This document shows positions 1 through 5,441 of a stretch of 5,441 nucleotides of DNA, in pieces. The DNA lies in assembly GCA_021786455.1 (NCBI GenBank), contig JAJYNF010000067.1:1-5441 (forward strand). The letters run 5' to 3'. This DNA is from Acidobacteriota bacterium. Its GTDB lineage: Bacteria > Acidobacteriota > Terriglobia > UBA7540. Under the pieces are notes generated by a model. It searched no databases. It was not told where the DNA came from and saw only the letters and a program-made list of their open reading frames with translations. The position numbers were made by a program, and so were the translations under genes. Position 1 is the first letter of the stretch; each line of letters starts with the position of its first letter.

Positions 1-208
1 CTCGATTGCGAACTTCATGCGGGAGCTCAAGAGCTCTCCGGAGTTCGCTCATGTGCTGCTGGAGCAGTATTTCCAGAACAACCGGCAAAACGAAGTAAGC
101 TACCAATTCAGACTCGAATGTGAGTACAAGCCTCCTGCTCCGCCGCAAGCGGCGGGGGCGAGCGGCCCCGCTCGGCCTACCGTGAGTGGCCAGCCAGCGG
201 GCAAGTAG
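1..208 (+). CDS. pilN: PilN, type IV pilus inner-membrane assembly protein (3' end only)
   Basis: The reading frame is open from the first full codon (base 2) to the TAG at 206-208, so this is the C-terminal 68 or so residues of a gene that begins upstream. The visible part starts SIANFMRELKSSPEF and continues with a strand-like segment ending in FRLECEYK. This matches the usual end of PilN, where a helix with the pattern 'F...L..SP.F' is followed by the last beta strand of the periplasmic ferredoxin-like domain. A Pro/Ala/Gly-rich tail of about 25 residues follows and is probably disordered. PilN is a bitopic inner-membrane protein that pairs with PilO and binds cytoplasmic PilM through its N-terminus, which lies outside the window. 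The assignment rests on this short segment plus the position immediately before pilO-pilP-pilQ. The internal ATG at 17 is not taken as the start, because the frame runs on upstream without a stop. Confidence 0.85.
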   Translation, partial: SIANFMRELKSSPEFAHVLLEQYFQNNRQNEVSYQFRLECEYKPPAPPQAAGASGPARPTVSGQPAGK

Positions 209-216
209 GAGAAAGG
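207..216 (+). promoter_or_regulatory. Ribosome binding site of pilO, overlapping the pilN stop codon
   Basis: AGGAG at 207-211, within AGGAGAAAGG, lies 6 nt before the pilO ATG at 218 and shares bases with the pilN TAG stop at 206-208. The ribosome site therefore sits on the termination codon of the previous gene, a layout consistent with coupled translation. It supports 218 as the pilO start. Confidence 0.75.
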
Positions 217-217
217 C

Positions 218-841
218 ATGGCAAAGAGCTTTAACGAGCTTACATCCGGCGTTCAAGCCGCAATCCTCATTGGGATTGCCGTAGCCGTGGCTGTTTTCAT
301 CTTCTGGTACTATGCGCTCCCAGAGGTGAGCCAACGGAATAACCTCCAGGTCCAGGTGGCTACGTTGAAGGCACAGAATGACAAGAACGAGGCTTTCCTG
401 CAAGAGCGGGCCGAATACCTAAGCCGCATCCAGCAATTACAACAGCAGTTACAGACGCTGCGCTCGATTGTTCCTGATCATCCTGACACCGACGTGTTTG
501 TGCAGACGGTCTATCATGCCGGCGTGGACACGGGAGTCCACGTTCGTTCCTTCGTCGCGCAAGCCGCGGTCAGACGGCGCCTCTATGTCGAATTACCCTT
601 CAGTGTGCGCTTGGACGGGACGTATTACGGGTTGCTCAACTTTTTCAATCGCTTGGCCCATGGACAGAGAATCGTGACGGTTTCCGGGCTGACGCTCGGG
701 CCTCCGGCGGGCGGAGGCATGGGCAATTATACGATATCACCGGGCGAGACCGTCGGGGCCAACTGTGTGATCACGACCTATTACAACACTCCTGCGCCCG
801 CGGCAGGCGCGAAACCGACGGCCGCAGCGGCCCGAAGGTAG
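218..841 (+). CDS. pilO: PilO, type IV pilus inner-membrane alignment protein
   Basis: PilO forms a heterodimer with PilN in the inner membrane and, with PilP, aligns the pilus motor with the outer-membrane secretin. The 207-residue product is a normal PilO length. A short cytoplasmic N-terminus is followed by one transmembrane segment at about residues 14-33 (AAILIGIAVAVAVFIFWYY). A Gln-rich coiled coil follows at about 41-83, with heptad-like repeats such as IQQLQQQLQTL. The periplasmic ferredoxin-like domain spans about 84-190 and includes the family-typical stretches SIVPDHPDTD (83-92) and GTYYGLLNFFNRLA (134-147). The last 17 or so residues are a low-complexity Ala/Pro/Lys tail. The gene lies 9 nt after pilN and 11 nt before pilP, so it is almost certainly cotranscribed with both. 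The start is supported by a good ribosome site. Sequence features and context agree, so the call is firm. Confidence 0.93.
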   Translation: MAKSFNELTSGVQAAILIGIAVAVAVFIFWYYALPEVSQRNNLQVQVATLKAQNDKNEAFLQERAEYLSRIQQLQQQLQTLRSIVPDHPDTDVFVQTVYHAGVDTGVHVRSFVAQAAVRRRLYVELPFSVRLDGTYYGLLNFFNRLAHGQRIVTVSGLTLGPPAGGGMGNYTISPGETVGANCVITTYYNTPAPAAGAKPTAAAARR

Positions 842-845
842 GTAC

Positions 846-850
846 GGAGG
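846..850 (+). promoter_or_regulatory. Shine-Dalgarno-like GGAGG unusually close to the pilP ATG
   Basis: GGAGG at 846-850 is a strong match to the 16S anti-Shine-Dalgarno sequence, but only 2 nt separate it from the ATG at 853. The usual spacing is about 5-9 nt. The other in-frame ATGs, at 883 and 889, are too far away and have no clear site of their own. The motif therefore favours 853 only weakly and leaves the pilP start somewhat open. Confidence 0.45.
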
Positions 851-852
851 AC

Positions 853-1392
853 ATGACAAACGCAAGGCTTTATCACCTGCGGATGGCAATGGGAAAGCAC
901 AGGCTTGCGGGCCTGATTGTGGCTTGCGTGGTCCTGAGTGGGTTTTCAAGCTTGGCCATGGGGGTCCCGGAGCCAGTTGGAATGGCGGCCGGCGCAAAGC
1001 CTCGTGTGATGAACCGCGTGGTGGAGCCCGCGAGGCGGACATTCGGAGTCGGCAAAAGAGACCCTTTCTATATCCCGCCCCCGCCGGTGCCCAACCGTTC
1101 CGGATTGCCAACGGGCCCGCTGCCGCCCGGCATTCGGGGCCTGATCATCGGCCAGCTTCGTCTGGAGGGTATTGTGCGCGAAAACGAGACCGGCAGGATG
1201 ATCGCCGTGGTCACGAACTATACGAATCGCGCGTACTTCCTGAAGGTTAGCGATCAGCTTTACGACGGAAGCGTCGAGAAGATTACTCCCCATGCGGTGT
1301 ACTTCAAACAGAACCATCTGGAGGCAAACGGCCGGCTCACCACGGTGGAAGTGGTGAAATCGCTAGGTCCGGCGGCTGGAGCGACACGATGA
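853..1392 (+). CDS. pilP: PilP, periplasmic type IV pilus linker protein
   Basis: PilP connects the PilN/PilO complex to the periplasmic domains of the PilQ secretin. The 179-residue product has an N-terminal basic/hydrophobic export signal (residues about 15-37) and a Pro-rich flexible segment. It carries the PilP hallmark KRDPF at 68-72, where the family has 'G.RDPF'. A small beta domain follows at about 96-170, with strands such as LRLEGIV, RMIAVVTN, RAYFLKVSDQLYDG and AVYFKQ. Many PilP proteins are lipoproteins. Here IVAC at 22-25 fits a lipobox, but the preceding hydrophobic run is short and hydrophobic residues continue after the Cys. An ordinary signal peptide cleaved near residue 37, or an uncleaved anchor, is equally possible. 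The start could also be Met11 (883) or Met13 (889), which would give a more compact signal peptide. The last 4 nt overlap pilQ. Confidence 0.88.
   Translation: MTNARLYHLRMAMGKHRLAGLIVACVVLSGFSSLAMGVPEPVGMAAGAKPRVMNRVVEPARRTFGVGKRDPFYIPPPPVPNRSGLPTGPLPPGIRGLIIGQLRLEGIVRENETGRMIAVVTNYTNRAYFLKVSDQLYDGSVEKITPHAVYFKQNHLEANGRLTTVEVVKSLGPAAGATR
1378..1392 (+). promoter_or_regulatory. pilQ ribosome site and ATGA stop/start overlap
   Basis: GGAG at 1378-1381 lies 7 nt before the pilQ ATG at 1389, inside the last codons of pilP. The ATG shares ATGA (1389-1392) with the pilP TGA stop. This arrangement usually means translational coupling, which would tie the amounts of PilP and PilQ together. Confidence 0.7.
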
Positions 1393-3470
1393 GAAGAGAT
1401 GCCAATATTTTGAGTTCGTCCGCCCGTTGGACGGGCCGAATCCTGCTTGCGGCGGGGATAACGGGCGCCCTGGTTTGGGGCGCGCGAGTGAAAGGCGCCG
1501 TTTCCGGAGCGTTGCGCGCGAACCCAACTACGTTGCCGGTCGCTCAGCCAGCAAACGGCCTGATTCAAGTCTCCAACGTTGCGATTCGGACTGCGGACCG
1601 CGGCCGGGAAACCTTGATTAGCATTCAGACCGACGGCCGGCCGGCATACCACTATTTCCAACTGAACCACCCGAGCCGGTTGGTCGTGGACCTTGATGGC
1701 GCTCGCAACGTATCGGAGCGCTGGAGATACTTGGCGGATGCGCCTTTCGTCACCGACGTGCGGCTGGGGCGGTTTAGTCAAAAGGACGGTGGGGTCGTGA
1801 GAGTGGTGGCGGATCTGGCGGGTCACCCACGATATAACGTCCGCCCAAGCGCGTCTCGGCTCCAAATCACACTGAGGGCGCCGACGGATGTGAATGCCGA
1901 GAGTTCGATCGCTCTACCGAGTCCAGAAACTTACGGGGCGAATAACAGACTGCGCTCTCAAGCTGCTTCAACAGAAAGCGCCTCTATTCGGCCTTCGACT
2001 CAGGCCGTGGCTCCTTCCGCGGAAAGCATGGCAGAGGTCAAAGACCCGCCTGCTGACCCAGTGGCAGAAACCCGTATCAACTCTGACCCGAAACCGATGT
2101 TGCCGGCGTCGGCGGAAGCCGCGGCGGCAGCGGGGGTGATGGGCGGTTCGGCTGAGGCCAGCTTGGCCGCGCTACCCGGTCAAACGCATCCGCTGGCAGG
2201 ATCCAACCCCTTGGCTTCGGAGATGGGAGCCACTCAAAGCTCGGCAACACCGCAGTACACCGGCCAACCCATTTCGCTTGATCTCAAGGATGTTGACTTG
2301 AAGGATTTCTTCCGCCTGATTCATGAAATCAGCGGCTTGAACGTGATCGTGGACCCTGACGTTACGGGTACCGTGACCTTGGACCTGAACGATGTGCCTT
2401 GGGATCAAGCCCTGGCCATCGTCCTGCGAGACAACGCCTTGGGCGATCAACTCCAGGGTAACGTGCTACGAATTGCCAAGCTATCCACCTTGCAGGCCGA
2501 GCAGACTCAGTCACAGAAGTTGGCGGAAGCCAAAATGGAAGCGGCCCCACTGGTCACGGTCTTTCGCCGCGTCAGTTACGCCAAGGCTTCCACCATCGCC
2601 AAACTGCTTAAGTCTTGGGTGGGTGGGGGAGCGTTGAGCTCGCGCGGCAGCGTGCTGGTGGACGACCGCACGAATACGCTCATCATTTCCGACATCCCGC
2701 AACGCATTCCAATGATTGAGAGCGTCATCAACAAGCTGGATACGAAGGCTGCTCAGGTTTCAATTCAAGCGCGCATTGTTCAGGTTACCACCAATTTTGC
2801 GCGCAACTTGCAGACGGCCCTCTCGACGGCGCTGACCAATACTTCAGGCTCGACGATTGCGGGAGGGGCGACGGGTCTAAACGTGGGCGCGACGTCTGTC
2901 CGCCCGCCTACGGTGACCACCGGGACGGCGGGTGGGTTCGGTGTTTTTGTGATCTCGAACGCCGGACACCTGTACAACATCAATGCCGCCATTGCGGCCG
3001 CGGAAACTCGGTCGGAAGCGAAAACCATCTCCCGGCCCTCAATCGTGACGCAGAACAACGTGCAGGGTACGGTCATCCAAGGGACGCAAATCCCGATTCA
3101 AACGACAATCAATAACACCATCAGCATCCAATACGTCCAAGCTTCGCTGGAGTTACAGGTGACGCCGCAGGTAACGGCGGATGGGAATGTTTTCCTTACA
3201 ATTCAGGTAACTAACGCAACGCCGGGGCCAGCGCTCACCTCCGCCGGGCCGAGCATTGCGACCCAGTCTGCGACGACGCAGGTCCTTGTCCCGAACGGCG
3301 GCACCGTGGTCTTCGGCGGGGTGAACGTAACCGGCCGGTCGAAAGCGGTGACTCAGGTTCCGTGGCTCGGCGCCATACCGGTCTTAGGGCATCTCTTTAA
3401 GAACAGCAACACGACCAGCAACGATCAGGAGTTGTTGTTCTTCGTTACGCCGCGAGTCCTGCCGGGTTAG
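1389..3470 (+). CDS. pilQ: PilQ, type IV pilus outer-membrane secretin
   Basis: PilQ multimerises into the gated outer-membrane channel through which the pilus passes. The 693-residue product begins with a basic N-terminus and a hydrophobic export signal at about 17-31. A single AMIN domain, which in this family binds peptidoglycan, spans about 58-163 (ISIQTDG, RLVVDLDGARN, RVVADL). A low-complexity Ala/Pro/Ser linker covers about 165-290. The secretin N0/STN domain follows at about 292-366 (ISLDLKDVDLKDFFRLI, GLNVIVDPDVTGTVTLDL). The N1 domain lies at about 386-452 (VLVDDRTNTLIISD). The C-terminal secretin domain runs from about 453 to 691, containing RPSIVTQNN, IQGTQIPIQT and the signature VPWLGAIPVLGHLF at 657-670. 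The protein ends in FFVTPRVLPG with no pilotin-binding S-domain. PilQ from Myxococcus has several AMIN domains, while this one has one. The ATG is fixed by the overlap with pilP and a 7-nt-spaced ribosome site. Confidence 0.95.
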   Translation: MRRDANILSSSARWTGRILLAAGITGALVWGARVKGAVSGALRANPTTLPVAQPANGLIQVSNVAIRTADRGRETLISIQTDGRPAYHYFQLNHPSRLVVDLDGARNVSERWRYLADAPFVTDVRLGRFSQKDGGVVRVVADLAGHPRYNVRPSASRLQITLRAPTDVNAESSIALPSPETYGANNRLRSQAASTESASIRPSTQAVAPSAESMAEVKDPPADPVAETRINSDPKPMLPASAEAAAAAGVMGGSAEASLAALPGQTHPLAGSNPLASEMGATQSSATPQYTGQPISLDLKDVDLKDFFRLIHEISGLNVIVDPDVTGTVTLDLNDVPWDQALAIVLRDNALGDQLQGNVLRIAKLSTLQAEQTQSQKLAEAKMEAAPLVTVFRRVSYAKASTIAKLLKSWVGGGALSSRGSVLVDDRTNTLIISDIPQRIPMIESVINKLDTKAAQVSIQARIVQVTTNFARNLQTALSTALTNTSGSTIAGGATGLNVGATSVRPPTVTTGTAGGFGVFVISNAGHLYNINAAIAAAETRSEAKTISRPSIVTQNNVQGTVIQGTQIPIQTTINNTISIQYVQASLELQVTPQVTADGNVFLTIQVTNATPGPALTSAGPSIATQSATTQVLVPNGGTVVFGGVNVTGRSKAVTQVPWLGAIPVLGHLFKNSNTTSNDQELLFFVTPRVLPG

Positions 3471-3504
3471 TCCTCGCGTTCCGCTCATCAGGTTCCACGC
3501 CTGT

Positions 3505-3538
3505 GGGAGGAGGCCGGGGTCTCCCTCCCTTTTGTTTT
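3505..3538 (+). terminator. Putative intrinsic terminator of the pil operon
   Basis: GGGAGG at 3505-3510 pairs with CCTCCC at 3524-3529. The stem can extend by AG/CT (3511-3512 with 3521-3522) around a one-base bulge, leaving an 8-nt loop. TTTTGTTTT (3530-3538) follows at once. Stem, loop and T-rich tract together fit a Rho-independent terminator 35 nt after the pilQ stop. The T-tract ends directly against the ATG of the next gene, so readthrough or a nearby promoter would be needed to express it. Confidence 0.65.
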
Positions 3539-4645
3539 ATGGAGAAAACATCTGGGGGAAAACAGAGCCTCTTTCTGGCTCGGCGACAGGCATTAGCCCA
3601 GCGGCTTAAGGCCCGGCAAATCCGAGGCTTGGTCGTTTCCGATCCCTCCAACCTTTTTTATTTGACGGGGTTCCGAGGCAGCGCGGGCTTGGCCTACCTG
3701 GAAGCAAAGGCTGCGATCCTATGGGTGGATCCTCGATACACTCTTCAGGCCCGTGGGCAAGCCCAAGGCGTTGAGGTGGCCGAAGTTCGAATTGGCCTAA
3801 CTCAATTTGCGGGTTGCTGGCTCAGCAGGAATTCCTGCGGTCGCGTCGGATTCGAGGATACCCATCTATCCCAGAAAAATTTCAGCCTTCTTAGAGAAGC
3901 GGCTGGCGGCAAGTTGATCTGGGTTCCCTCCGGCTCGGTTGCGCGCGCTCTGAGGGCCGTGAAGGACGAGATGGAGATTGAAGCCATTCGCCGGGCCTGT
4001 GAGTTGACCGGAAAGGTGTTTCAAAGCGTGAAGTCCACGATTCGACCCGGCGTCCGTGAGCTCGACTTGGCAGCGGAGATGGAATATCGGATGAAGCGAG
4101 AGGGAGCCGAAGGGCCAGCCTTCGAGACGATTGTCGCTTCAGGCCCAAGAACAGCCTTACCCCATGCCCGGCCATCTTCCAAGTTGTTGGAGGAAGGCGA
4201 CTTGGTTATCTTGGACCTGGGTGCTATACTCTCCGGATACTGCTCGGATCTGACGCGAACTCTCTTTTGTGGAAGGCCAAGCGCGCGAATCCGGAGGCTT
4301 TACAAGGGAGTTCGAGCGGCGCAGCTAAAAGCTATCGAGGGGGTCTTCGCTGGGGTTAAAGCCGAGGAAGTGGACGGGCTAGCTCGACGGGAGTTGGCTG
4401 CGCGCCGCCTCGACAAATACTTCACCCACAGCACCGGCCACGGAGTGGGCATTGAGATTCACGAAGAGCCCAAGATAGCAAGGCGCGAAGCGGTGAAACT
4501 GCAGCCAGGGAATGTGATCACAATCGAGCCGGGCGTTTACGTGGAGGGGCTGGGCGGCGTGCGAATCGAGGACACGCTGCTTGTAACTCGCGAGGGGTGT
4601 CAACTCCTCACCCCATCGCCCAAGGACGATTGGATGATTGATTAG
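3539..4645 (+). CDS. M24-family Xaa-Pro peptidase (aminopeptidase P / prolidase type)
   Basis: The enzyme is a cytoplasmic dinuclear-metal peptidase that cleaves the bond between an N-terminal residue and a following proline. From ATG 3539 it has 368 residues, the size of the compact bacterial YqhT/YpdF-type enzymes and shorter than E. coli PepP. The creatinase-like N-terminal domain (about 10-135) carries NLFYLTGFRGSAGLAYL and WVDPRYTLQA. The catalytic pita-bread domain follows. All five expected metal ligands are visible: Asp226 (ILDLGA), Asp237 (CSDLTRT), His301 (STGHGVG), Glu330 (TIEPGVY) and Glu344 (GGVRIEDT). His209 (LPHARPS) matches the conserved substrate-site His. A GTG at 3503 would add 12 residues (MGGGRGLPPFCF), but these lie within the terminator hairpin and do not resemble the family. 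ATG 3539 is preferred although it has no clear Shine-Dalgarno. Aminopeptidase P versus dipeptidase cannot be settled from sequence alone. Confidence 0.9.
   Translation: MEKTSGGKQSLFLARRQALAQRLKARQIRGLVVSDPSNLFYLTGFRGSAGLAYLEAKAAILWVDPRYTLQARGQAQGVEVAEVRIGLTQFAGCWLSRNSCGRVGFEDTHLSQKNFSLLREAAGGKLIWVPSGSVARALRAVKDEMEIEAIRRACELTGKVFQSVKSTIRPGVRELDLAAEMEYRMKREGAEGPAFETIVASGPRTALPHARPSSKLLEEGDLVILDLGAILSGYCSDLTRTLFCGRPSARIRRLYKGVRAAQLKAIEGVFAGVKAEEVDGLARRELAARRLDKYFTHSTGHGVGIEIHEEPKIARREAVKLQPGNVITIEPGVYVEGLGGVRIEDTLLVTREGCQLLTPSPKDDWMID
4202..4230 (+). promoter_or_regulatory. Sigma-70-like promoter sequence inside the peptidase gene
   Basis: TTGGTT (4202-4207) and TATACT (4225-4230) are separated by 17 nt, and TGC precedes the second hexamer, as in an extended -10 element. 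This is the best promoter-like match I noticed. It would start transcription about 550 nt upstream of accB. The bases also encode the catalytic VILDLGAIL segment, so the match could be accidental. Confidence 0.25.
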
Positions 4646-4650
4646 CGCGT

Positions 4651-4667
4651 GGGGCCCCGGCAGCCCC
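4651..4667 (+). repeat. Short GC hairpin after the peptidase gene
   Basis: GGGGC (4651-4655) pairs with GCCCC (4663-4667) across a 7-nt loop, 5 nt after the peptidase stop codon. No T-tract follows, only CTCTATCTGG, so it is not a canonical intrinsic terminator. It could be a weak pause or a 3'-end stabilising structure, or simply chance in GC-rich DNA. Confidence 0.3.
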
Positions 4668-4694
4668 CTCTATCTGGTAGGCTTAAACGAGAGA

Positions 4695-4757
4695 ATGGCT
4701 ATGGTCACCCGGCGAAGGAAGAAGAAAGCGATGGGGGCGGTCTTGTGGGTTGTTTAA
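4695..4757 (+). CDS. Possible 20-codon small ORF upstream of accB
   Basis: An ATG-to-TAA frame in the gap between the peptidase gene and accB encodes MAMVTRRRKKKAMGAVLWVV. It has a strongly basic run (RRRKKK) followed by a short hydrophobic end. A second in-frame ATG lies at 4701. Only weak purine-rich sequence (GAGAG) precedes it and there is no convincing Shine-Dalgarno. The ORF ends 33 nt before accB. It could be a leader peptide or chance. I do not recognise it and assign no function. Confidence 0.15.
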   Translation: MAMVTRRRKKKAMGAVLWVV

Positions 4758-4779
4758 CTCCGGTGGAGAGGCCGACTGT

Positions 4780-4784
4780 GAGGT
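4780..4784 (+). promoter_or_regulatory. Ribosome binding site of accB
   Basis: GAGGT at 4780-4784 lies 6-7 nt before the ATG at 4791 and supports that start. It partly occupies the loop of a weak 4-bp hairpin (CGAC 4773-4776 with GTCG 4783-4786), which is probably too weak to matter. Confidence 0.6.
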
Positions 4785-4790
4785 CGAAGA

Positions 4791-5336
4791 ATGACTAACA
4801 AGGGTCCGTCACGGCGTGAGGAAGGTTCCTGGGACCTCCGCGAGATTCAGGAAATCATTGACCTGCTTATTGACCGGGAAATTGCGGAATTTGAAATGGA
4901 AAAATCGGGGATGCGGATTCGCATTCGCCGCGGCTTGAGGGCGGATGCATACGTCCCTGCGGCTCCGCCCGTCGGCGCCAGTGCGGAGCCCCCCCCGCTG
5001 GCGGCGGAAAGTCTGTTACCTGCGCCGCCTGCTGCTCACGGCTCGCCGGCGCCGACCGAAGCCACCGCGGAAGAGTCCACCGAAGGACTCTACATCGTTA
5101 AATCGCCGATGGTGGGCACGTTCTACCCCGCCTCCGCGCCGAATGCCCCGGCATTCGTCAAGCTCGGCGACCCAGTTCAGGTGGGGCAAGTCTTGTGTAT
5201 CATCGAAGCGATGAAGTTGATGAATGAGATCGAGTCTGAAGTGGCGGGAGAGGTCGTGCGCATCTACCTGGAGAATGGTCAGCCGGTGGAATACGGGCAA
5301 TCCCTTTTCGCCATCAAGCCTTCCGTTAAGAAGTAA
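4791..5336 (+). CDS. accB: AccB, biotin carboxyl carrier protein of acetyl-CoA carboxylase
   Basis: AccB carries the biotin that AccC carboxylates and that the AccA/AccD transferase uses to form malonyl-CoA, the first committed step of fatty acid synthesis, in the cytoplasm. The 181-residue product has the standard three parts. An N-terminal helical segment at about 15-47 (LREIQEIIDLLIDREIAEFEM) is followed by a Pro/Ala-rich mobile linker at about 52-96. The biotinyl/lipoyl domain spans about 100-176. The biotinylation motif EAMKLMNEIE is intact, with Lys142 the expected attachment site. SPMVGTFYPASAPNAP (105-120) contains the AccB-type 'thumb', which separates it from general biotin/lipoyl attachment proteins. 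The start has a good ribosome site. A run of eight C at 4989-4996 falls in the linker and keeps frame as given. In many bacteria accC follows directly. Here the next gene lies beyond the window. Confidence 0.96.
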   Translation: MTNKGPSRREEGSWDLREIQEIIDLLIDREIAEFEMEKSGMRIRIRRGLRADAYVPAAPPVGASAEPPPLAAESLLPAPPAAHGSPAPTEATAEESTEGLYIVKSPMVGTFYPASAPNAPAFVKLGDPVQVGQVLCIIEAMKLMNEIESEVAGEVVRIYLENGQPVEYGQSLFAIKPSVKK

Positions 5337-5373
5337 TTACGGACACGGCGGCTGAGTCATGACTGGCGGGAGC

Positions 5374-5399
5374 GTCGCCGCAAAGCGCAACGCGGCGGC
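5374..5399 (+). repeat. Inverted repeat downstream of accB
   Basis: GTCGCCGC (5374-5381) can pair with GCGGCGGC (5392-5399), with one G-T wobble, around a 10-nt loop. No T-tract follows, so it is not a standard intrinsic terminator. It lies in the 105-nt stretch after accB, where I see no credible gene. The last visible ATG (5438-5440) may be the start of the next gene, plausibly accC, but only four bases of it are present and its upstream Shine-Dalgarno is weak. Confidence 0.4.
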
Positions 5400-5441
5400 A
5401 CTATCCTGACGGGCGAGAGGCCGGTTCGAGACGACGAATGC

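Noticed and set aside
924..1250. 108-codon plus-strand frame inside pilP
   Set aside because: It is an alternative frame of pilP with no ribosome site or recognisable protein features, while the pilP frame carries the KRDPF motif and beta domain.
737..1317. Overlapping minus-strand open frames (123-124 codons) across pilO and pilP
   Set aside because: They overlap each other and two convincing plus-strand genes, and their translations show low-complexity composition with no family features.
1260..1865. 201-codon open frame on the minus strand across the pilP end and the pilQ start
   Set aside because: It lies antisense to well-supported pil genes, its translation is Arg/Pro-rich without recognisable domains, and long antisense frames are expected in GC-rich coding DNA.
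5016..5300. Minus-strand 94-codon frame opposite accB
   Set aside because: It mirrors the biotinyl domain codons of accB and has Arg/His-rich shadow composition.
5359..5409. Short ORF after accB (ATG at 5359, 16 codons to TGA)
   Set aside because: No Shine-Dalgarno, no recognisable content, and it spans the inverted repeat; chance is the simplest explanation.
1..5441. Search by eye for CRISPR arrays, insertion sequences, tRNA or rRNA genes, attachment sites and defence or toxin genes
   Set aside because: No spaced direct repeats, terminal inverted repeats, transposase motifs or RNA-gene signatures were seen. The window is almost fully occupied by ordinary pilus, peptidase and fatty-acid synthesis genes.

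Overview
This window looks like a stretch of bacterial chromosome from a diderm, fairly GC-rich organism, most probably an Acidobacteriota member. That assignment is inferred from the gene order (pilN-O-P-Q, then an M24 prolyl peptidase, then accB) and from the style of the PilQ secretin. It was not tested by a search. All genes are on the + strand.

Bases 1-3470 are the distal half of a type IV pilus assembly operon: the 3' end of pilN, then complete pilO, pilP and pilQ. The spacing is operon-like: 9 nt between pilN and pilO, 11 nt between pilO and pilP, and a 4-nt ATGA overlap between pilP and pilQ. PilN and PilO form the inner-membrane alignment subcomplex. PilP links it across the periplasm to the PilQ outer-membrane secretin, through which the pilus emerges. 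A hairpin followed by a T-rich tract at 3505-3538 looks like an intrinsic terminator closing this operon.

Bases 3539-4645 encode an M24-family Xaa-Pro peptidase with all five metal ligands visible. Its likely ATG directly abuts the terminator T-tract and has no usable Shine-Dalgarno sequence. Bases 4791-5336 encode AccB, the biotin carboxyl carrier protein of acetyl-CoA carboxylase, with an intact biotinylation motif. The 145-nt gap before accB holds a possible 20-codon ORF and a small GC-rich hairpin. The 105 nt after accB hold another hairpin, and an ATG three bases from the window end could be the start of the next gene, perhaps accC.

The window is mostly housekeeping and well-known machinery. 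I found no evidence of a new defence, mobile or otherwise undescribed system. The observations most worth checking are the terminator/start-codon junction upstream of the peptidase, a promoter-like sequence inside the peptidase gene that could drive accB, and the peptidase-accB adjacency.
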